Part shown: positions 1 through 9,369 of the stretch, piece after piece | Layout of the letters: every line of letters starts with the position of its first letter | How positions within the stretch are numbered: the first letter of the stretch is position 1 | Source: Halocatena salina | GTDB taxonomy: Archaea; Halobacteriota; Halobacteria; Halobacteriales; Haloarculaceae | Direction: 5' to 3' | Assembly: GCF_023115355.1 (NCBI RefSeq) | Contig: NZ_CP096020.1 | Coordinates: 434,001-498,000 of the forward strand | Length of the DNA stretch: 64,000 nucleotides | Program-made: the position numbers and the translations under genes | The notes under the pieces: model-generated | Told to the model about the DNA's origin: nothing | Databases searched by the model: none | Seen by the model: only the letters and a program-made list of their open reading frames with translations

Positions 1-832
1 GTTCGTCCCAGCCGGGCGAGAGCTGTCGTCCATCGATGATTTCGACCGGCTCGGCGATCTCCTCATTGCGAAGCGGCGCGTCGACCCACGGCCCAGCGGT
101 CGTTTCCCAGCTGTCATCGGTCACCACGGTCGTCGATCGTCCGTCCTCGAAGTCGATGCGAAGCTGAAGGAGCAGCCCCGGCTCGCTTGCGGGCCGGCCC
201 TGTCCCGCGCCGTGATAGGCGTGTACGATTCCCAAAACGTTTTCACCGGAACCGAGATGCTCCGTCACGTCGAGGGCTTTGTAGTATTGAAAATCGGGAT
301 ATGCGAACGCCTGTCCCCGGTCGACCGAGTCGCCGTTGATCGACAGCACATACTGGTGACTGGCAGAGACGTACACCCGGGCACGCTCAACCACACCAGT
401 TACCGCGACCGACCGCCTGAAACAGGAAAACGGGCTGCTCTGGTCAGTTCCAGCCCGTCGTATCCATGACGCCTCCCAGTCCTCCGCAGAGAGTCCCATC
501 TCCCACGTTGCTGGCTGGCTCCACTCGCTGGGTCGATCGGCTTCATCCCACACCCGGACGATCCAGTAGTACCGGCAGCCAGCGGCAAGCGGTGGACCGT
601 CGTACTCGATGGCGGGGCGCTCCGAGCGTCGTTTGCCCGAATCCCAGACGTCTGCTGCTCTGGGGGTGAGCCGGTCGGGAGCGGACGCGACGAGGACGCG
701 AACAGCCGACTGGCGAGCATCCCGCCGATCGGTTGCCACACGCCACCGGAGAGTCGGGGTCGGTTCGTCGATGCCGATCGGATCCTGTGCGTACTCCGTT
801 CTGAGGTCGATCGGCCGGTCTCGATCGCTCAT
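1..832 (-). CDS. GH78 alpha-L-rhamnosidase, N-terminal part (gene cut by window edge)
   Basis: The reverse strand reads open from an ATG at 832 to the window edge, giving about 277 residues. The start reads MSDRDRPIDLRTEYAQDPIG, followed by TPTLRWRVATDRRDARQSA and later VWDSGKR and YYWIVRVWDE. This is the characteristic N-terminal beta-sandwich of bacterial-type GH78 alpha-L-rhamnosidases, which release terminal rhamnose from rhamnogalacturonan or related glycans. No signal peptide is visible, so a cytoplasmic enzyme acting on imported oligosaccharides is likely. The catalytic (alpha/alpha)6 barrel lies outside the window and cannot be checked. It is divergent from the GH42 gene at 935. Confidence 0.85.
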   Translation of the reverse strand, partial: MSDRDRPIDLRTEYAQDPIGIDEPTPTLRWRVATDRRDARQSAVRVLVASAPDRLTPRAADVWDSGKRRSERPAIEYDGPPLAAGCRYYWIVRVWDEADRPSEWSQPATWEMGLSAEDWEASWIRRAGTDQSSPFSCFRRSVAVTGVVERARVYVSASHQYVLSINGDSVDRGQAFAYPDFQYYKALDVTEHLGSGENVLGIVHAYHGAGQGRPASEPGLLLQLRIDFEDGRSTTVVTDDSWETTAGPWVDAPLRNEEIAEPVEIIDGRQLSPGWDE

Positions 833-910
833 CGGTGTCTCGTTGGATGGGGGGCGATAAAACCGTTCTCCGTTGGTGCGAATCGATGACCACACTACGA
901 CAACGCTTAT

Positions 911-927
911 TGTTCCCGCAGCGAACA
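911..927. promoter_or_regulatory. Palindrome TGTTC-N7-GAACA between TATA box and GH42 start
   Basis: TGTTCCCGCAGCGAACA lies directly after a TATA-like element (about 905-911) and just before the ATG at 935, so a bound protein would cover the transcription start. The half-sites resemble the 17-bp GTTC-N9-GAAC family found elsewhere in the window, but the spacer is two bases shorter, so membership is uncertain. Confidence 0.35.
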
Positions 928-934
928 CGAAGCC

Positions 935-2926
935 ATGTCGATCGGTGTGTGTTACTATCCGGAACATTGGTCCCGGGAGCGATGGGAGACGGACGTTCAG
1001 GAGATGGCCGATGCGGGGTTCGAATACGTCCGGCTGGCCGAGTTTTCGTGGGGACGACTCGAACCCGAGCGCAACGCGTTCGATTTCGAGTGGCTGGACG
1101 AGATCGTTGCACTCGTCGGCGACCACGGGATGAACGTCGTCCTCTGTACGCCGACTGCAGGACCGCCTCGGTGGCTCCTCGAAGAGCATCCCGAAATTCG
1201 ACAGTCAGACCGCGACGGAACGGTCAGAGAGGTCGGAAGCCGTCGAGAGTACTGCGTCAACTCTCCGAGATACCGCTCGGAAACCGAGCGCGTCGTCCGC
1301 GAAATGGCGAGTCGATACGCCGACGTTCCCCACGTCGTGGGCTGGCAGACCGACAACGAATACGGCTGTCATGATACCGCTCGCTGTTACTGTGGGGACT
1401 GCACCGCGGCGTTCCGTGACTGGCTAGCAGAGCGCTACGGCGACGCCGAAGGGCTCAACGACGCGTGGGGAACGACGTTCTGGAGCCAACAGTACGACAG
1501 CATCGAGCAAGCGTCGGTGCCCGCTCCGACGCCGGCACAGGACCACCCATCGATGGTGCTCGACTACCGCCGGTTTTGTTCGGACAGCATCGTCGCGTAC
1601 AACCGACTACAAGCGGAACTGCTCCGTGAGTACGACGACTGGTTCGTCACGCACAATTTCATGGATCGGTTTCCGGCGATCGATCTGTACGACATCGCCG
1701 ATGATCTCGATCTGCTCTCGTGGGACTCCTACCCCACCGGACACGTCCAGGCGACCGAGGGGCAAACCCCGCCGGATCAGCTCAAGGCCGGCGATCCGGA
1801 TCTGATCTCGTTCAACCACGATCTGCACCGGGGCGTTCTGGGACGACCGTTCTGGGTGATGGAACAACAGCCGGGAGACATCAACTGGCCACCACACTCC
1901 GCCCAACCCGCGGAGGGCGCGATGCGGCTGTGGGCACACCATGCCGTCGCTCACGGTGCCGACACCGTCGTCTACTTCCGGTGGCGGCGGTGTCTCGAAG
2001 GCCAAGAGCAGTACCACGCCGGACTCCGACGGCGCGATGGGTCGCCCGACCGCGGATATCACGATGCCGCCCGGGCTGCCGAGGAGCTGTTCGATGTCGG
2101 GAACGTCGACGCGCCAGTCGCGCTGTTACACGATTATGAGAACGTGTGGGCGCTCTCCGAGCAGCCCCACGCGCCTGACTTCGACTACTGGGCGCTCGTC
2201 CAATCGTTCTACCGGGCGCTTCGGGCACGGGGGGTACAAGTCGACGTCGTTCATCCAACCGCGGAGCTTTCGGGATACGGCGCTGTCGTCGCACCGACGC
2301 TTCACATCGCAACCGAGGATCTTGCCGACCACCTGACCGAGTACGTCGCTGGGGGTGGGGAGTTGCTCCTCGGTCCCCGAACGGGCGTCAAAGACGAGGG
2401 GAACAATCTCCGGCCAGTGGCCCCCCCGGGACCCCTGACAGCACTCGTCGGCGCGACGGTCGAACGCTACGAGACGGTCCCCGACCAGTTCGAACGAACC
2501 GTGGTCGACGACGACGGAACCGAACACGCCGTTCGGACGTGGGCCGAACGGATCGAGACCGACACTGCCGATCCAGTCGTGGAGTACGCCGGCAGCGAAC
2601 GCGAGGGCTCCACGGCGAGCGTTCGCAACGCCGTCGGCGACGGACACGTCGTCTACTGTGGCGTCTGGCCCGGACAGGATCTTGCGGACGAACTGGTGGC
2701 GTCGCTGCTCACGCGCAGCGGAATCGATCACACGACCCGGATGCCCGACGGTGTCCGCGCTGCCGTGCGCGATGGCCACACGTGGGTGCTGAACTTCACG
2801 AGCGATCACGTCGACATCGAAACCGACAGCGAATGGGCCGTCGGGAACGCGACGCTCGAACCGTTCGATCTCGCCGTGGCCGACCGAGATCTGATCGGCG
2901 GACTCGCAGTCAGCAAGCAGACATAA
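935..2926 (+). CDS. GH42 beta-galactosidase (or alpha-L-arabinopyranosidase)
   Basis: The 663-residue protein opens MSIGVCYYPEHWSRERW, the signature start of GH42. The TIM barrel carries the acid/base Glu142 in WQTDNEYG and the nucleophile Glu310 in WVMEQQPGDINW. Cys107, Cys151, Cys153 and Cys156 match the zinc-binding cysteines of the Thermus A4 enzyme. A trimerisation domain (about 390-590) and a small C-terminal beta domain follow. There is no signal peptide, so it is cytoplasmic. It probably removes galactose (or arabinopyranose) from pectin side-chain oligosaccharides. It is divergent from the GH78 gene. A short promoter with a TATA-like element near 905 supports the ATG at 935. Confidence 0.92.
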   Translation: MSIGVCYYPEHWSRERWETDVQEMADAGFEYVRLAEFSWGRLEPERNAFDFEWLDEIVALVGDHGMNVVLCTPTAGPPRWLLEEHPEIRQSDRDGTVREVGSRREYCVNSPRYRSETERVVREMASRYADVPHVVGWQTDNEYGCHDTARCYCGDCTAAFRDWLAERYGDAEGLNDAWGTTFWSQQYDSIEQASVPAPTPAQDHPSMVLDYRRFCSDSIVAYNRLQAELLREYDDWFVTHNFMDRFPAIDLYDIADDLDLLSWDSYPTGHVQATEGQTPPDQLKAGDPDLISFNHDLHRGVLGRPFWVMEQQPGDINWPPHSAQPAEGAMRLWAHHAVAHGADTVVYFRWRRCLEGQEQYHAGLRRRDGSPDRGYHDAARAAEELFDVGNVDAPVALLHDYENVWALSEQPHAPDFDYWALVQSFYRALRARGVQVDVVHPTAELSGYGAVVAPTLHIATEDLADHLTEYVAGGGELLLGPRTGVKDEGNNLRPVAPPGPLTALVGATVERYETVPDQFERTVVDDDGTEHAVRTWAERIETDTADPVVEYAGSEREGSTASVRNAVGDGHVVYCGVWPGQDLADELVASLLTRSGIDHTTRMPDGVRAAVRDGHTWVLNFTSDHVDIETDSEWAVGNATLEPFDLAVADRDLIGGLAVSKQT

Positions 2927-2944
2927 GCACGCCGAGAGAACGGG

Positions 2945-4116
2945 TTATGCCTCGAAAGCCGGCAGTTCCGTGAGATCGTCGGGAACCGCGACGAGATACA
3001 CGTCGCTAGTTCCGCTGCGGGAGCTGTCGAACACTACCCGCTCGTCAGTAGGATCCAGACGGGAGTGAGGATGGACGTCGTCGTCGCCGCTCCAGCCGTG
3101 GGTAGCGAGCTTTCGCGGCGTCTCGTACGCAGCGGCGTTCGGATTCCACTCCCAGAGCAGATCGTATGGCGCACCACGGTACGTTCCGTCGCCGACGACG
3201 AGTTCTCGGCTGTTGCTGTGAAAGTGGGTGTAAATGTCGGGCGCAGGATTCTCCCGGACGTCCGTCCCATCGTACCGAACTTGACCGAAAAACGCGTCGG
3301 GATTCTCGCGCGTCCCGCGCCAGCCGTGATACCCGACGTGCTCGCCGTCGGCCAGCCAGTATTCGTGACCGACAGCTTCCTCCGGTCCGGTCGGTCGGAT
3401 CTGCCACGTTTCGTTCGTCGCCAGATCCAGCCCCCAGATCCGATCAACGTCCTCCCACAGCCCTTCCTCGCAGTAGGTGACCAGCTCCGGTTTGGTCGGT
3501 GAGGCATTGACGTGGCCGAGCCAGCGGTTCGCGTCGACGTGGACGGTCGTATCGCCGCCGGACAGCGGGATCGAAAGCACCTGTGAGTGTGGCTCGGCAG
3601 CACTCCGGGCAGCGATCCACGCTTCTCGATCGTCTCCGTGATCGACGTCGACGAGCTCCGAAATCGCCACCACTACACGCTCCCCGTCGGCCGTGCGGCC
3701 GCGATGCTCCCTTCATATCCCGCTGGACAGTCGTACAGCGCGGTCACCGCGAGCGATCCGAGATCGAGCGCGAAGAGGCTGTTGTCGTGCCAGAACACGG
3801 CCGTCTCCGTTCGATCGACTCTCGTGACGCCGCTGATAGCTCTTGGCAGGTCGGTCAGCTGCGTGATCGTTCCGTCGTCGAGATCGACGGCGTACAGATC
3901 GTCGTTTCCGTCCCGATTCGAACGAACGAGGAGCTGGTCGTCGTACCAGCCGTTTTCGGTGAAATAGAGGTGGCGACTGTCGGCCTCGGGATCGCTGGTC
4001 AGTCGCGTTACACGGGCGTTCGTTCGTGGATCGCGGTAGGTCTCCCGTTCCGGAGCCAGCACACGGCCAGCATCGGGACCTTGCTGTCGATCGGTTCCCA
4101 TCGGGGTGAAGCTCAC
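2945..4116 (-). pseudogene. PL22 oligogalacturonate lyase, split by a single frameshift
   Basis: Two adjacent minus-strand frames together make one oligogalacturonide lyase of about 389 residues, the usual family length. The first frame (4116 to a TAG at 3673) holds the beta-propeller start with RLTSDPEADSRHLYFTENGWYDD. The second (2945 to 3673) begins VVAISELVDVD and contains the histidine motifs THFHSN and DVHPHSRLDP, as expected of the metal site. Shifting frame near 3690 would restore ADGERVVVAISEL across the junction, equivalent to one missing base. PL22 enzymes act in the cytoplasm on unsaturated di- and trigalacturonate, giving 5-keto-4-deoxyuronate. The break may be a true mutation, a sequencing error in the GC-rich run, or recoding. 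Family assignment is firm; functionality is not. Confidence 0.85.
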
Positions 4117-4152
4117 GACGAAACCACAAAAAGCTAGCCACCGAACGGCGGT

Positions 4153-4374
4153 CTAGCTCCAGCGGACACAGATCGTTAACGCGGCTCCCGTGATAGCGAA
4201 CAGCCCCACGAACGTAATCAGTTGGACCATCGTAATGACGTACGTCGCCGAGCCGGGATCCACGACGCGGAGCGAGGCGAGCAACACAGCGATCGAAACG
4301 AGAGAAACGACTAACACGAACTGTAATCCGCGTGCGGATCGACAGAGCGCCGTAACTGCCCGGTCGCGGTCCAT
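4153..4374 (-). CDS. Small two-helix membrane protein (73 aa), paralogue of 35179-35373
   Basis: The protein is 73 residues with a short charged N-terminus (MDRDRAVTALCRSARG) and two predicted membrane helices, about 17-35 and 46-68, joined by VVDPGSATYVITM. The linker and second helix resemble the small protein at 35179-35373 (YVEPGTGSYVVAL). Both lie immediately upstream of a peptide/oligosaccharide-type ABC importer, here divergent from the binding-protein gene at 4494. I do not recognise a named family. A role as an accessory to the importer is only an inference from position. Confidence 0.6.
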   Translation of the reverse strand: MDRDRAVTALCRSARGLQFVLVVSLVSIAVLLASLRVVDPGSATYVITMVQLITFVGLFAITGAALTICVRWS

Positions 4375-4493
4375 ACCCCTGTGTTCATCGCCGTGGTTGC
4401 AAACTTTTCGATCTCTCGATCGAGATTGGGAGAGATGTGTTCAATGAAAGGATTTATGGTGGCATCAACATGAGCATTGATGGACGATAGTCT

Positions 4494-6311
4494 ATGACAT
4501 TCCAACACCGGAACGCAGGGGGCGGAGAGAGGCTTCATCGAAGAGAGTTCATGGCTGCGGCGGGCGCAGTCGGGATCGCGGGGATTGCGGGCTGTCTGGG
4601 TGGCAGCGGAAGCGATAGCGAGGCGTTCGTGTACGCCTTCGGTCGGTCACCGACTGAGGTGCAATTCAACATCTTCAGACAGTCGAACTTCGCCCACAGT
4701 CTCCAAGACCAAACTCATCATTACATCGCCAAAGGGGACATCACGGGAAACGTCTGGCCGGATCTACCCACCTCGCTTTCGACAGACGGGAACACGCTCG
4801 TGATCGAGTTCCCCGAAGACTACTCGTGGTGGAGCGGTGATGATCTCACGGCCGAGGACTACTGGACGTATCTAGAGATCAGACGGTTACAAGATCCCGA
4901 AGCGTCGCACATCAAGGATAACGTTCTGGTCGACGACTACACGATCGAACGGACGTTCAAAGGAAACGTCTCCTCGGATCTGATGCGGGCGGATCTCACG
5001 GATCAGACCTTCGGGAAGCTGACCACCCCGCGTTGGATCTACAAGGAATACCTCGAACGACTTCAAGACGCCACGACCCAAAAGGAACGCGACGGTGTCC
5101 TCGACGATCTCCGGAACATGCAGATCCCGATCGACCAGCTCTCCGAGGAGGGGCTCGGGAACGGTCCGTACAAGGTGGTCGATTGGAGCGACAACGACAC
5201 TGCTTTTGAGCTGTATGAGGATCATCCGCTCGCAGAGCAAACGAACGTCAAACAAGTGCGTCTCGTCTCGGAACTGGCGACGGAGAACATCCGCGCCATG
5301 GAAGTCAACAACGAACTCGACATGTATCCGGAAGGGCTGATCGGTGAGGTCGACCGGGACGACTACCCGGACAACCTCCAGAACTGGAAGGAGATAGACT
5401 GGTTCAGAATGCAAAAAATAACGTTCAATTGGGAGAACGAGCATCTGGCCAAGCGTCCGGTTCGACGGGCGATCACCCACGCGCTGGATCTACATCCGAT
5501 GGTTGATGCCGCAGTAGAGGCTGGACTCGTGGGCAAGCCTCCGGCGTTACAGACTGGCATCCGGTCGTCGATCCATGAGAAGTATCTCGGCAAGGGATGG
5601 GTCGACCAGTTGATCGAGTATCCCATCGAAGCCGACGAGGCGGGCGCTGTGGAGCAACTAGAAAAGGCCGGGTACACCCGCGAAAACGGGACGGTGCTCG
5701 ACGAGAACGGCAATCCCGTCGAGTTCACCTTCCTGACCAACGACGGTCAGTTCCAGTCGTCGACAGGCGTCGTAGTCAGCGATCAACTCGAATCGTTCGG
5801 CTTCGGAATGGACGTGACGACCGTCGGATCGACTGACTACTACCAGAGATTGGAGCAGTACGACCACGATATGTGGTGGATCTGGCACGTCGCGGCCGCC
5901 CTGTGGCATCCGACGTCGTACTTCTCGAACGACTTCTACGGTGTTGAGGTCGGTGATCCGAACAGTGACTCGGAAACGGGGGTGACCGGTATCCCCTTCG
6001 AACTCGAAATTCCTTCGGAGGTGGGTGCCGAGACGACCGACGGCGATAGCGTCACTATCGAGCCGGCTCAGCTCATGACTGATCTCCCGGTAGCGAGCTC
6101 CCAGAAAGAAGTCAAAGAGATAACCCGGACGCTCGTCCAGTGGTTTAACTTCGATCTGCCCAACTTGACGTGGATCGAGGAACGCAACGGTTCGTGGGGC
6201 GACGTCAAGGCGTATGATTTTCCCTCGGGGGACGAAGAGAACGTCAAACTCGATATGGATCGACCCGGTGAAACTGCACTCATGCACTGTTGGATCGACC
6301 GCGCCAAGTAA
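4494..6311 (+). CDS. ABC importer solute-binding lipoprotein, family 5 (oligosaccharide/peptide class)
   Basis: The 605-residue protein has a Tat lipoprotein signal: HRREFMAAAG at residues 15-24 and a lipobox IAGC with Cys34, then a Gly/Ser linker. The body is a family 5 extracellular binding protein (DppA/OppA fold), with typical segments such as WWSGDDLTAEDYW and GNGPYKVVDW. It would sit outside the membrane, anchored by lipid, delivering ligand to the permeases at 6317 and 7329. The surrounding pectin genes suggest that oligogalacturonides or rhamnogalacturonan fragments, not peptides, are the ligand. A TATA-like element (GGATTTATGG, about 4449-4458) precedes the ATG. Confidence 0.88.
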   Translation: MTFQHRNAGGGERLHRREFMAAAGAVGIAGIAGCLGGSGSDSEAFVYAFGRSPTEVQFNIFRQSNFAHSLQDQTHHYIAKGDITGNVWPDLPTSLSTDGNTLVIEFPEDYSWWSGDDLTAEDYWTYLEIRRLQDPEASHIKDNVLVDDYTIERTFKGNVSSDLMRADLTDQTFGKLTTPRWIYKEYLERLQDATTQKERDGVLDDLRNMQIPIDQLSEEGLGNGPYKVVDWSDNDTAFELYEDHPLAEQTNVKQVRLVSELATENIRAMEVNNELDMYPEGLIGEVDRDDYPDNLQNWKEIDWFRMQKITFNWENEHLAKRPVRRAITHALDLHPMVDAAVEAGLVGKPPALQTGIRSSIHEKYLGKGWVDQLIEYPIEADEAGAVEQLEKAGYTRENGTVLDENGNPVEFTFLTNDGQFQSSTGVVVSDQLESFGFGMDVTTVGSTDYYQRLEQYDHDMWWIWHVAAALWHPTSYFSNDFYGVEVGDPNSDSETGVTGIPFELEIPSEVGAETTDGDSVTIEPAQLMTDLPVASSQKEVKEITRTLVQWFNFDLPNLTWIEERNGSWGDVKAYDFPSGDEENVKLDMDRPGETALMHCWIDRAK

Positions 6312-6316
6312 TAGCC

Positions 6317-7336
6317 ATGCATCCACGATACGTTTTAAAACGTACGGGCCAGATGATCCTCACGTTCTTCGTGACGGTGACGTTCACGTTCGTACTGTAC
6401 CAATCGATGCCGGGTGGACCGGCCGAGGCGATGCGCGCGATGATCCTCGCCGAGTCAGGACAGGTTGGGGGATCCGTGGATCTCAATCTCCTCAATCAGA
6501 TGGTCGAACATTACGCCAACGTCAACCCGGACAAACCGCTTCACGTCCAGTACTACGACTATCTCCACTCACTGATCGTCCAGGGGGACATGGGAACCTC
6601 GATCTACCAGGGCGAACCGGTGTTGGACCTGATACTCCAGAGCGTTCCCTGGACCATGTTCATCGGCGTGTACGCGCTCGCGCTGGGCTATACGGTGAGT
6701 CTGTTTCTCGGCGCAGCGATGGCCTACAAGGAACGTTCGCTGTTCGATTCGGTTTCTTCGATCGGCGTGATCTTCCTCAATTCGGTCCCATACTACATCT
6801 TTGCGATCGTCCTCGTGTACGTGTTGGGCATCGAATACTCCCTTTTTCCGATCGACGGTCGGTATGGGACGTTCGTCGATCCCGGCTTTACGCTGGAGTT
6901 CATGGGAAGCGTCGTCTGGCACGCCACGCTTCCGGTAGTATCGATGGGAATTCTTGCGACGGGGGGTGCGCTCACCATGCGGGGCAACGCGATCCGAGTG
7001 CTCGGCGACGACTACGTTCGAGTCGCGGAGCTTCGCGGACTGCGGCGCTCTCGCGTCGCGATGCAGTACGTCGGACGGAACTCGGTCCTACCGTTGTACA
7101 CCCAGTTCATGATCGGGATCGCCGGTGTGCTGTCGAGCACGGTCGTCGTCGAAGAGATCTTCGCGTACAACGGGATGGGCAAGCTGCTGTACGACGCTGT
7201 GCTCTTACACGATTACCCCGTGTTGATGGGGACGCTGCTCGTGTTCACGACGATCACGCTGCTCGCCATCTACATCGCCGATCTCACCTACGGTTACATC
7301 GACCCACGCATCTCGACGGGTGACTCGAATGACTGA
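6317..7336 (+). CDS. ABC importer permease, DppB type
   Basis: The protein has about 339 residues when started at ATG 6317, five bases after the binding-protein stop; an upstream in-frame start would overlap that gene. It is a DppB/OppB-type permease: an N-terminal helix (MILTFFVTVTFTFVLY), a periplasmic-type loop containing the NPDKPLHVQYYDYL segment, then five more helices. The ATPase-coupling loop reads RGNAIRVLGDDYVRVAELRGLRRSRVAMQYVGRN. It forms the membrane channel with the next gene, within a five-gene import operon. Confidence 0.9.
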   Translation: MHPRYVLKRTGQMILTFFVTVTFTFVLYQSMPGGPAEAMRAMILAESGQVGGSVDLNLLNQMVEHYANVNPDKPLHVQYYDYLHSLIVQGDMGTSIYQGEPVLDLILQSVPWTMFIGVYALALGYTVSLFLGAAMAYKERSLFDSVSSIGVIFLNSVPYYIFAIVLVYVLGIEYSLFPIDGRYGTFVDPGFTLEFMGSVVWHATLPVVSMGILATGGALTMRGNAIRVLGDDYVRVAELRGLRRSRVAMQYVGRNSVLPLYTQFMIGIAGVLSSTVVVEEIFAYNGMGKLLYDAVLLHDYPVLMGTLLVFTTITLLAIYIADLTYGYIDPRISTGDSND

Positions 7337-8318
7337 GACTGACGAACTCGATTTCGAAGAACTGTTCGACGACGACACCGAGCGGGAGCCACCGTCTCGG
7401 TCGGCGCGACTGAAACGAACGCTTGATCTGACGGTGCTCGCCCCGCTCCGGATCGCTCTCCACGACTGGCGCGCTGTCGTGGCAGGGACGATCCTCCTGT
7501 TGTACGGTCTCATGGGGACGGTCGGCGTCTGGCTGGCCACGAAACCGTCATCGGGCGACTACCCTAAACTGCAAGGACCGTTTCAGGAGCTGGCGTATCC
7601 CTTGGGGACTGACCTCTACGGACGATCGATCCTCGATCAGATCATCTACGCGACGCCGGACATGTTCAGGATGATCTTCGCAGGGGCCGTCGTCGCCGTC
7701 GGCGTGGCGGCAGTCGTCGGTCTGCTTTCGGGGTTCATGCGAGGAACCGCGATCGATGCGGTGCTCATGATGCTGGCGGACATCATCATCACGATTCCGG
7801 GGTTACCGCTCATCATCGTTATCACGGCGATCTTTCAACCGACGAATCCCTACGTCGTCGGCGTCTTCCTCGGCGTCGACATGTGGCCCGGTCTCGCCCG
7901 GACGGTCCGATCGCAAGTGCTCAGTATCCGCGAAGAGAGCTACGTCGAGGCGTCACAGATCATGGGACTCCCGACGCCGTCGATACTCCGCCGGGACGTG
8001 GCTGGCCAACTCATGCCGTTTATCCTCGTCAACGCGTCACTGACGTCCCGACGCGTCATCTTCGAGTCGGTGTCGCTGTACTTTCTGGGCATTCTCCCGT
8101 TCACGACGTACAACTGGGGTGTGCTCATGAATCTCGCCTATCAGGAAAACGCACTGACCAGGTCAGAGCTGCTTCCGTGGCTCGTGTTTCCGATGATTAC
8201 CATCATATTGATGTCGTTCGCGTTCGTTCTGCTTTCACAAGCGATGGACGCTATCTTCAACGTGCGACTCCAGGCACGCCACGCGGAGACGATCGACGAA
8301 GAAGAGGTGACGGGATGA
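7329..8318 (+). CDS. ABC importer permease, DppC type
   Basis: The protein has about 329 residues from ATG 7329; this overlaps the previous stop by eight bases, typical of a translationally coupled operon. An in-frame GTG at 7320 is a less likely start. It has a hydrophilic N-terminus, a first helix (AVVAGTILLLYGLMGTVGVWL), the PLGTDLYGRSILDQIIYATP motif of DppC proteins, and the coupling loop REESYVEASQIMGLPTPSILRRDVAGQL. It pairs with the DppB-type permease. Confidence 0.9.
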   Translation: MTETDELDFEELFDDDTEREPPSRSARLKRTLDLTVLAPLRIALHDWRAVVAGTILLLYGLMGTVGVWLATKPSSGDYPKLQGPFQELAYPLGTDLYGRSILDQIIYATPDMFRMIFAGAVVAVGVAAVVGLLSGFMRGTAIDAVLMMLADIIITIPGLPLIIVITAIFQPTNPYVVGVFLGVDMWPGLARTVRSQVLSIREESYVEASQIMGLPTPSILRRDVAGQLMPFILVNASLTSRRVIFESVSLYFLGILPFTTYNWGVLMNLAYQENALTRSELLPWLVFPMITIILMSFAFVLLSQAMDAIFNVRLQARHAETIDEEEVTG

Positions 8319-8340
8319 ACACTGAACAGGAGGGGCGACG

Positions 8341-9369
8341 ATGACCGACGACGTCGCCATCGAGATCCGTGATCTCGACGTGACGTTTGGCGTCGAGCGC
8401 GGAGAATCGAACGTCGTCAGAAGCGTCGATTTCGACGTGTATCGAGAAGAGACGCTGGGAATCGTCGGGGAAAGCGGCAGCGGCAAATCGATGGTTGCGC
8501 TGTCGTTGCTCGATGCGATTCCCGAACCCGGAACAGTGTCCGGAGAGGTGACGTACTACCCCGAAACCGGCGATCCGGTCTCGGTGCTTGACCTCGATCC
8601 CGAGGAGCTGCGACGGTTCCGTTGGGAGCAGGTCGCGATGGTGTTCCAAGGGGCGATGACTTCGTTCAACCCCGTGTTGTCGATACGAGAACACTTCCGA
8701 GAGACGCTTCAAGATCACGGGTACGACGTTCCGGAAGGTATGGAACGAGGCAGGGAGATCCTCGAACAGTTGTATCTGGATCCCGATCGGGTGTTGGATT
8801 CGCATCCACACGAGCTGTCCGGTGGGATGCAACAGCGCACGCTCATCGCGCTGAGTCTCCTCCTCGAACCGGAGGTGTTGCTGCTCGACGAGCCGACGGC
8901 GGCACTGGACTTGCTCATGCAGCGGTCGATCATCGATCTCCTCCGAGAGATCCGAGCGACGTTCGACCTCACGCTGGTGTTCATCACCCACGACTTACCG
9001 CTATTGACGAAGATCGCGGACAGGATGGCAGTGATGTACGCTTTCGACTTCGTGGAGGTCGCCGAAACCGACCAGCTGTTGTACCACAGCGCCCACCCCT
9101 ACACGCGGGCGCTCCTATCGACGACGCCGGATCTCACGACGCCGCCCGGGGAGATACGAACGATCGAGGGGAACAAGCCCGATCCGGTGGAGTACATCTC
9201 GGGCTGCTCGTACCATCCGCGCTGTCCGATGGACGAAGAGAAATGTCACTCGGTCGAACCAGGACTGACGACCGTCGGACCCGAACACGAAGCGTCCTGT
9301 CATTACCATGGGGACGTCGCCGATAACGTTCCGATTCGGAACAAACCACGGGGTGGGGTCGATGAGTAA
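8341..9369 (+). CDS. ABC importer ATPase, DppD type
   Basis: The 342-residue cytoplasmic ATPase has Walker A GESGSGKS (43-50), signature LSGGMQQR (159-166), Walker B LLLDEPTAALD (180-190) and the switch histidine in FITHD. The C-terminal extension has the oligopeptide-transporter cysteine pattern SGCSYHPRCPMDEEKC. A strong ribosome-binding sequence (AGGAGGGG, about 8330-8337) precedes the ATG, which is notable because many genes here look leaderless; this fits an internal operon gene. Confidence 0.9.
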   Translation: MTDDVAIEIRDLDVTFGVERGESNVVRSVDFDVYREETLGIVGESGSGKSMVALSLLDAIPEPGTVSGEVTYYPETGDPVSVLDLDPEELRRFRWEQVAMVFQGAMTSFNPVLSIREHFRETLQDHGYDVPEGMERGREILEQLYLDPDRVLDSHPHELSGGMQQRTLIALSLLLEPEVLLLDEPTAALDLLMQRSIIDLLREIRATFDLTLVFITHDLPLLTKIADRMAVMYAFDFVEVAETDQLLYHSAHPYTRALLSTTPDLTTPPGEIRTIEGNKPDPVEYISGCSYHPRCPMDEEKCHSVEPGLTTVGPEHEASCHYHGDVADNVPIRNKPRGGVDE

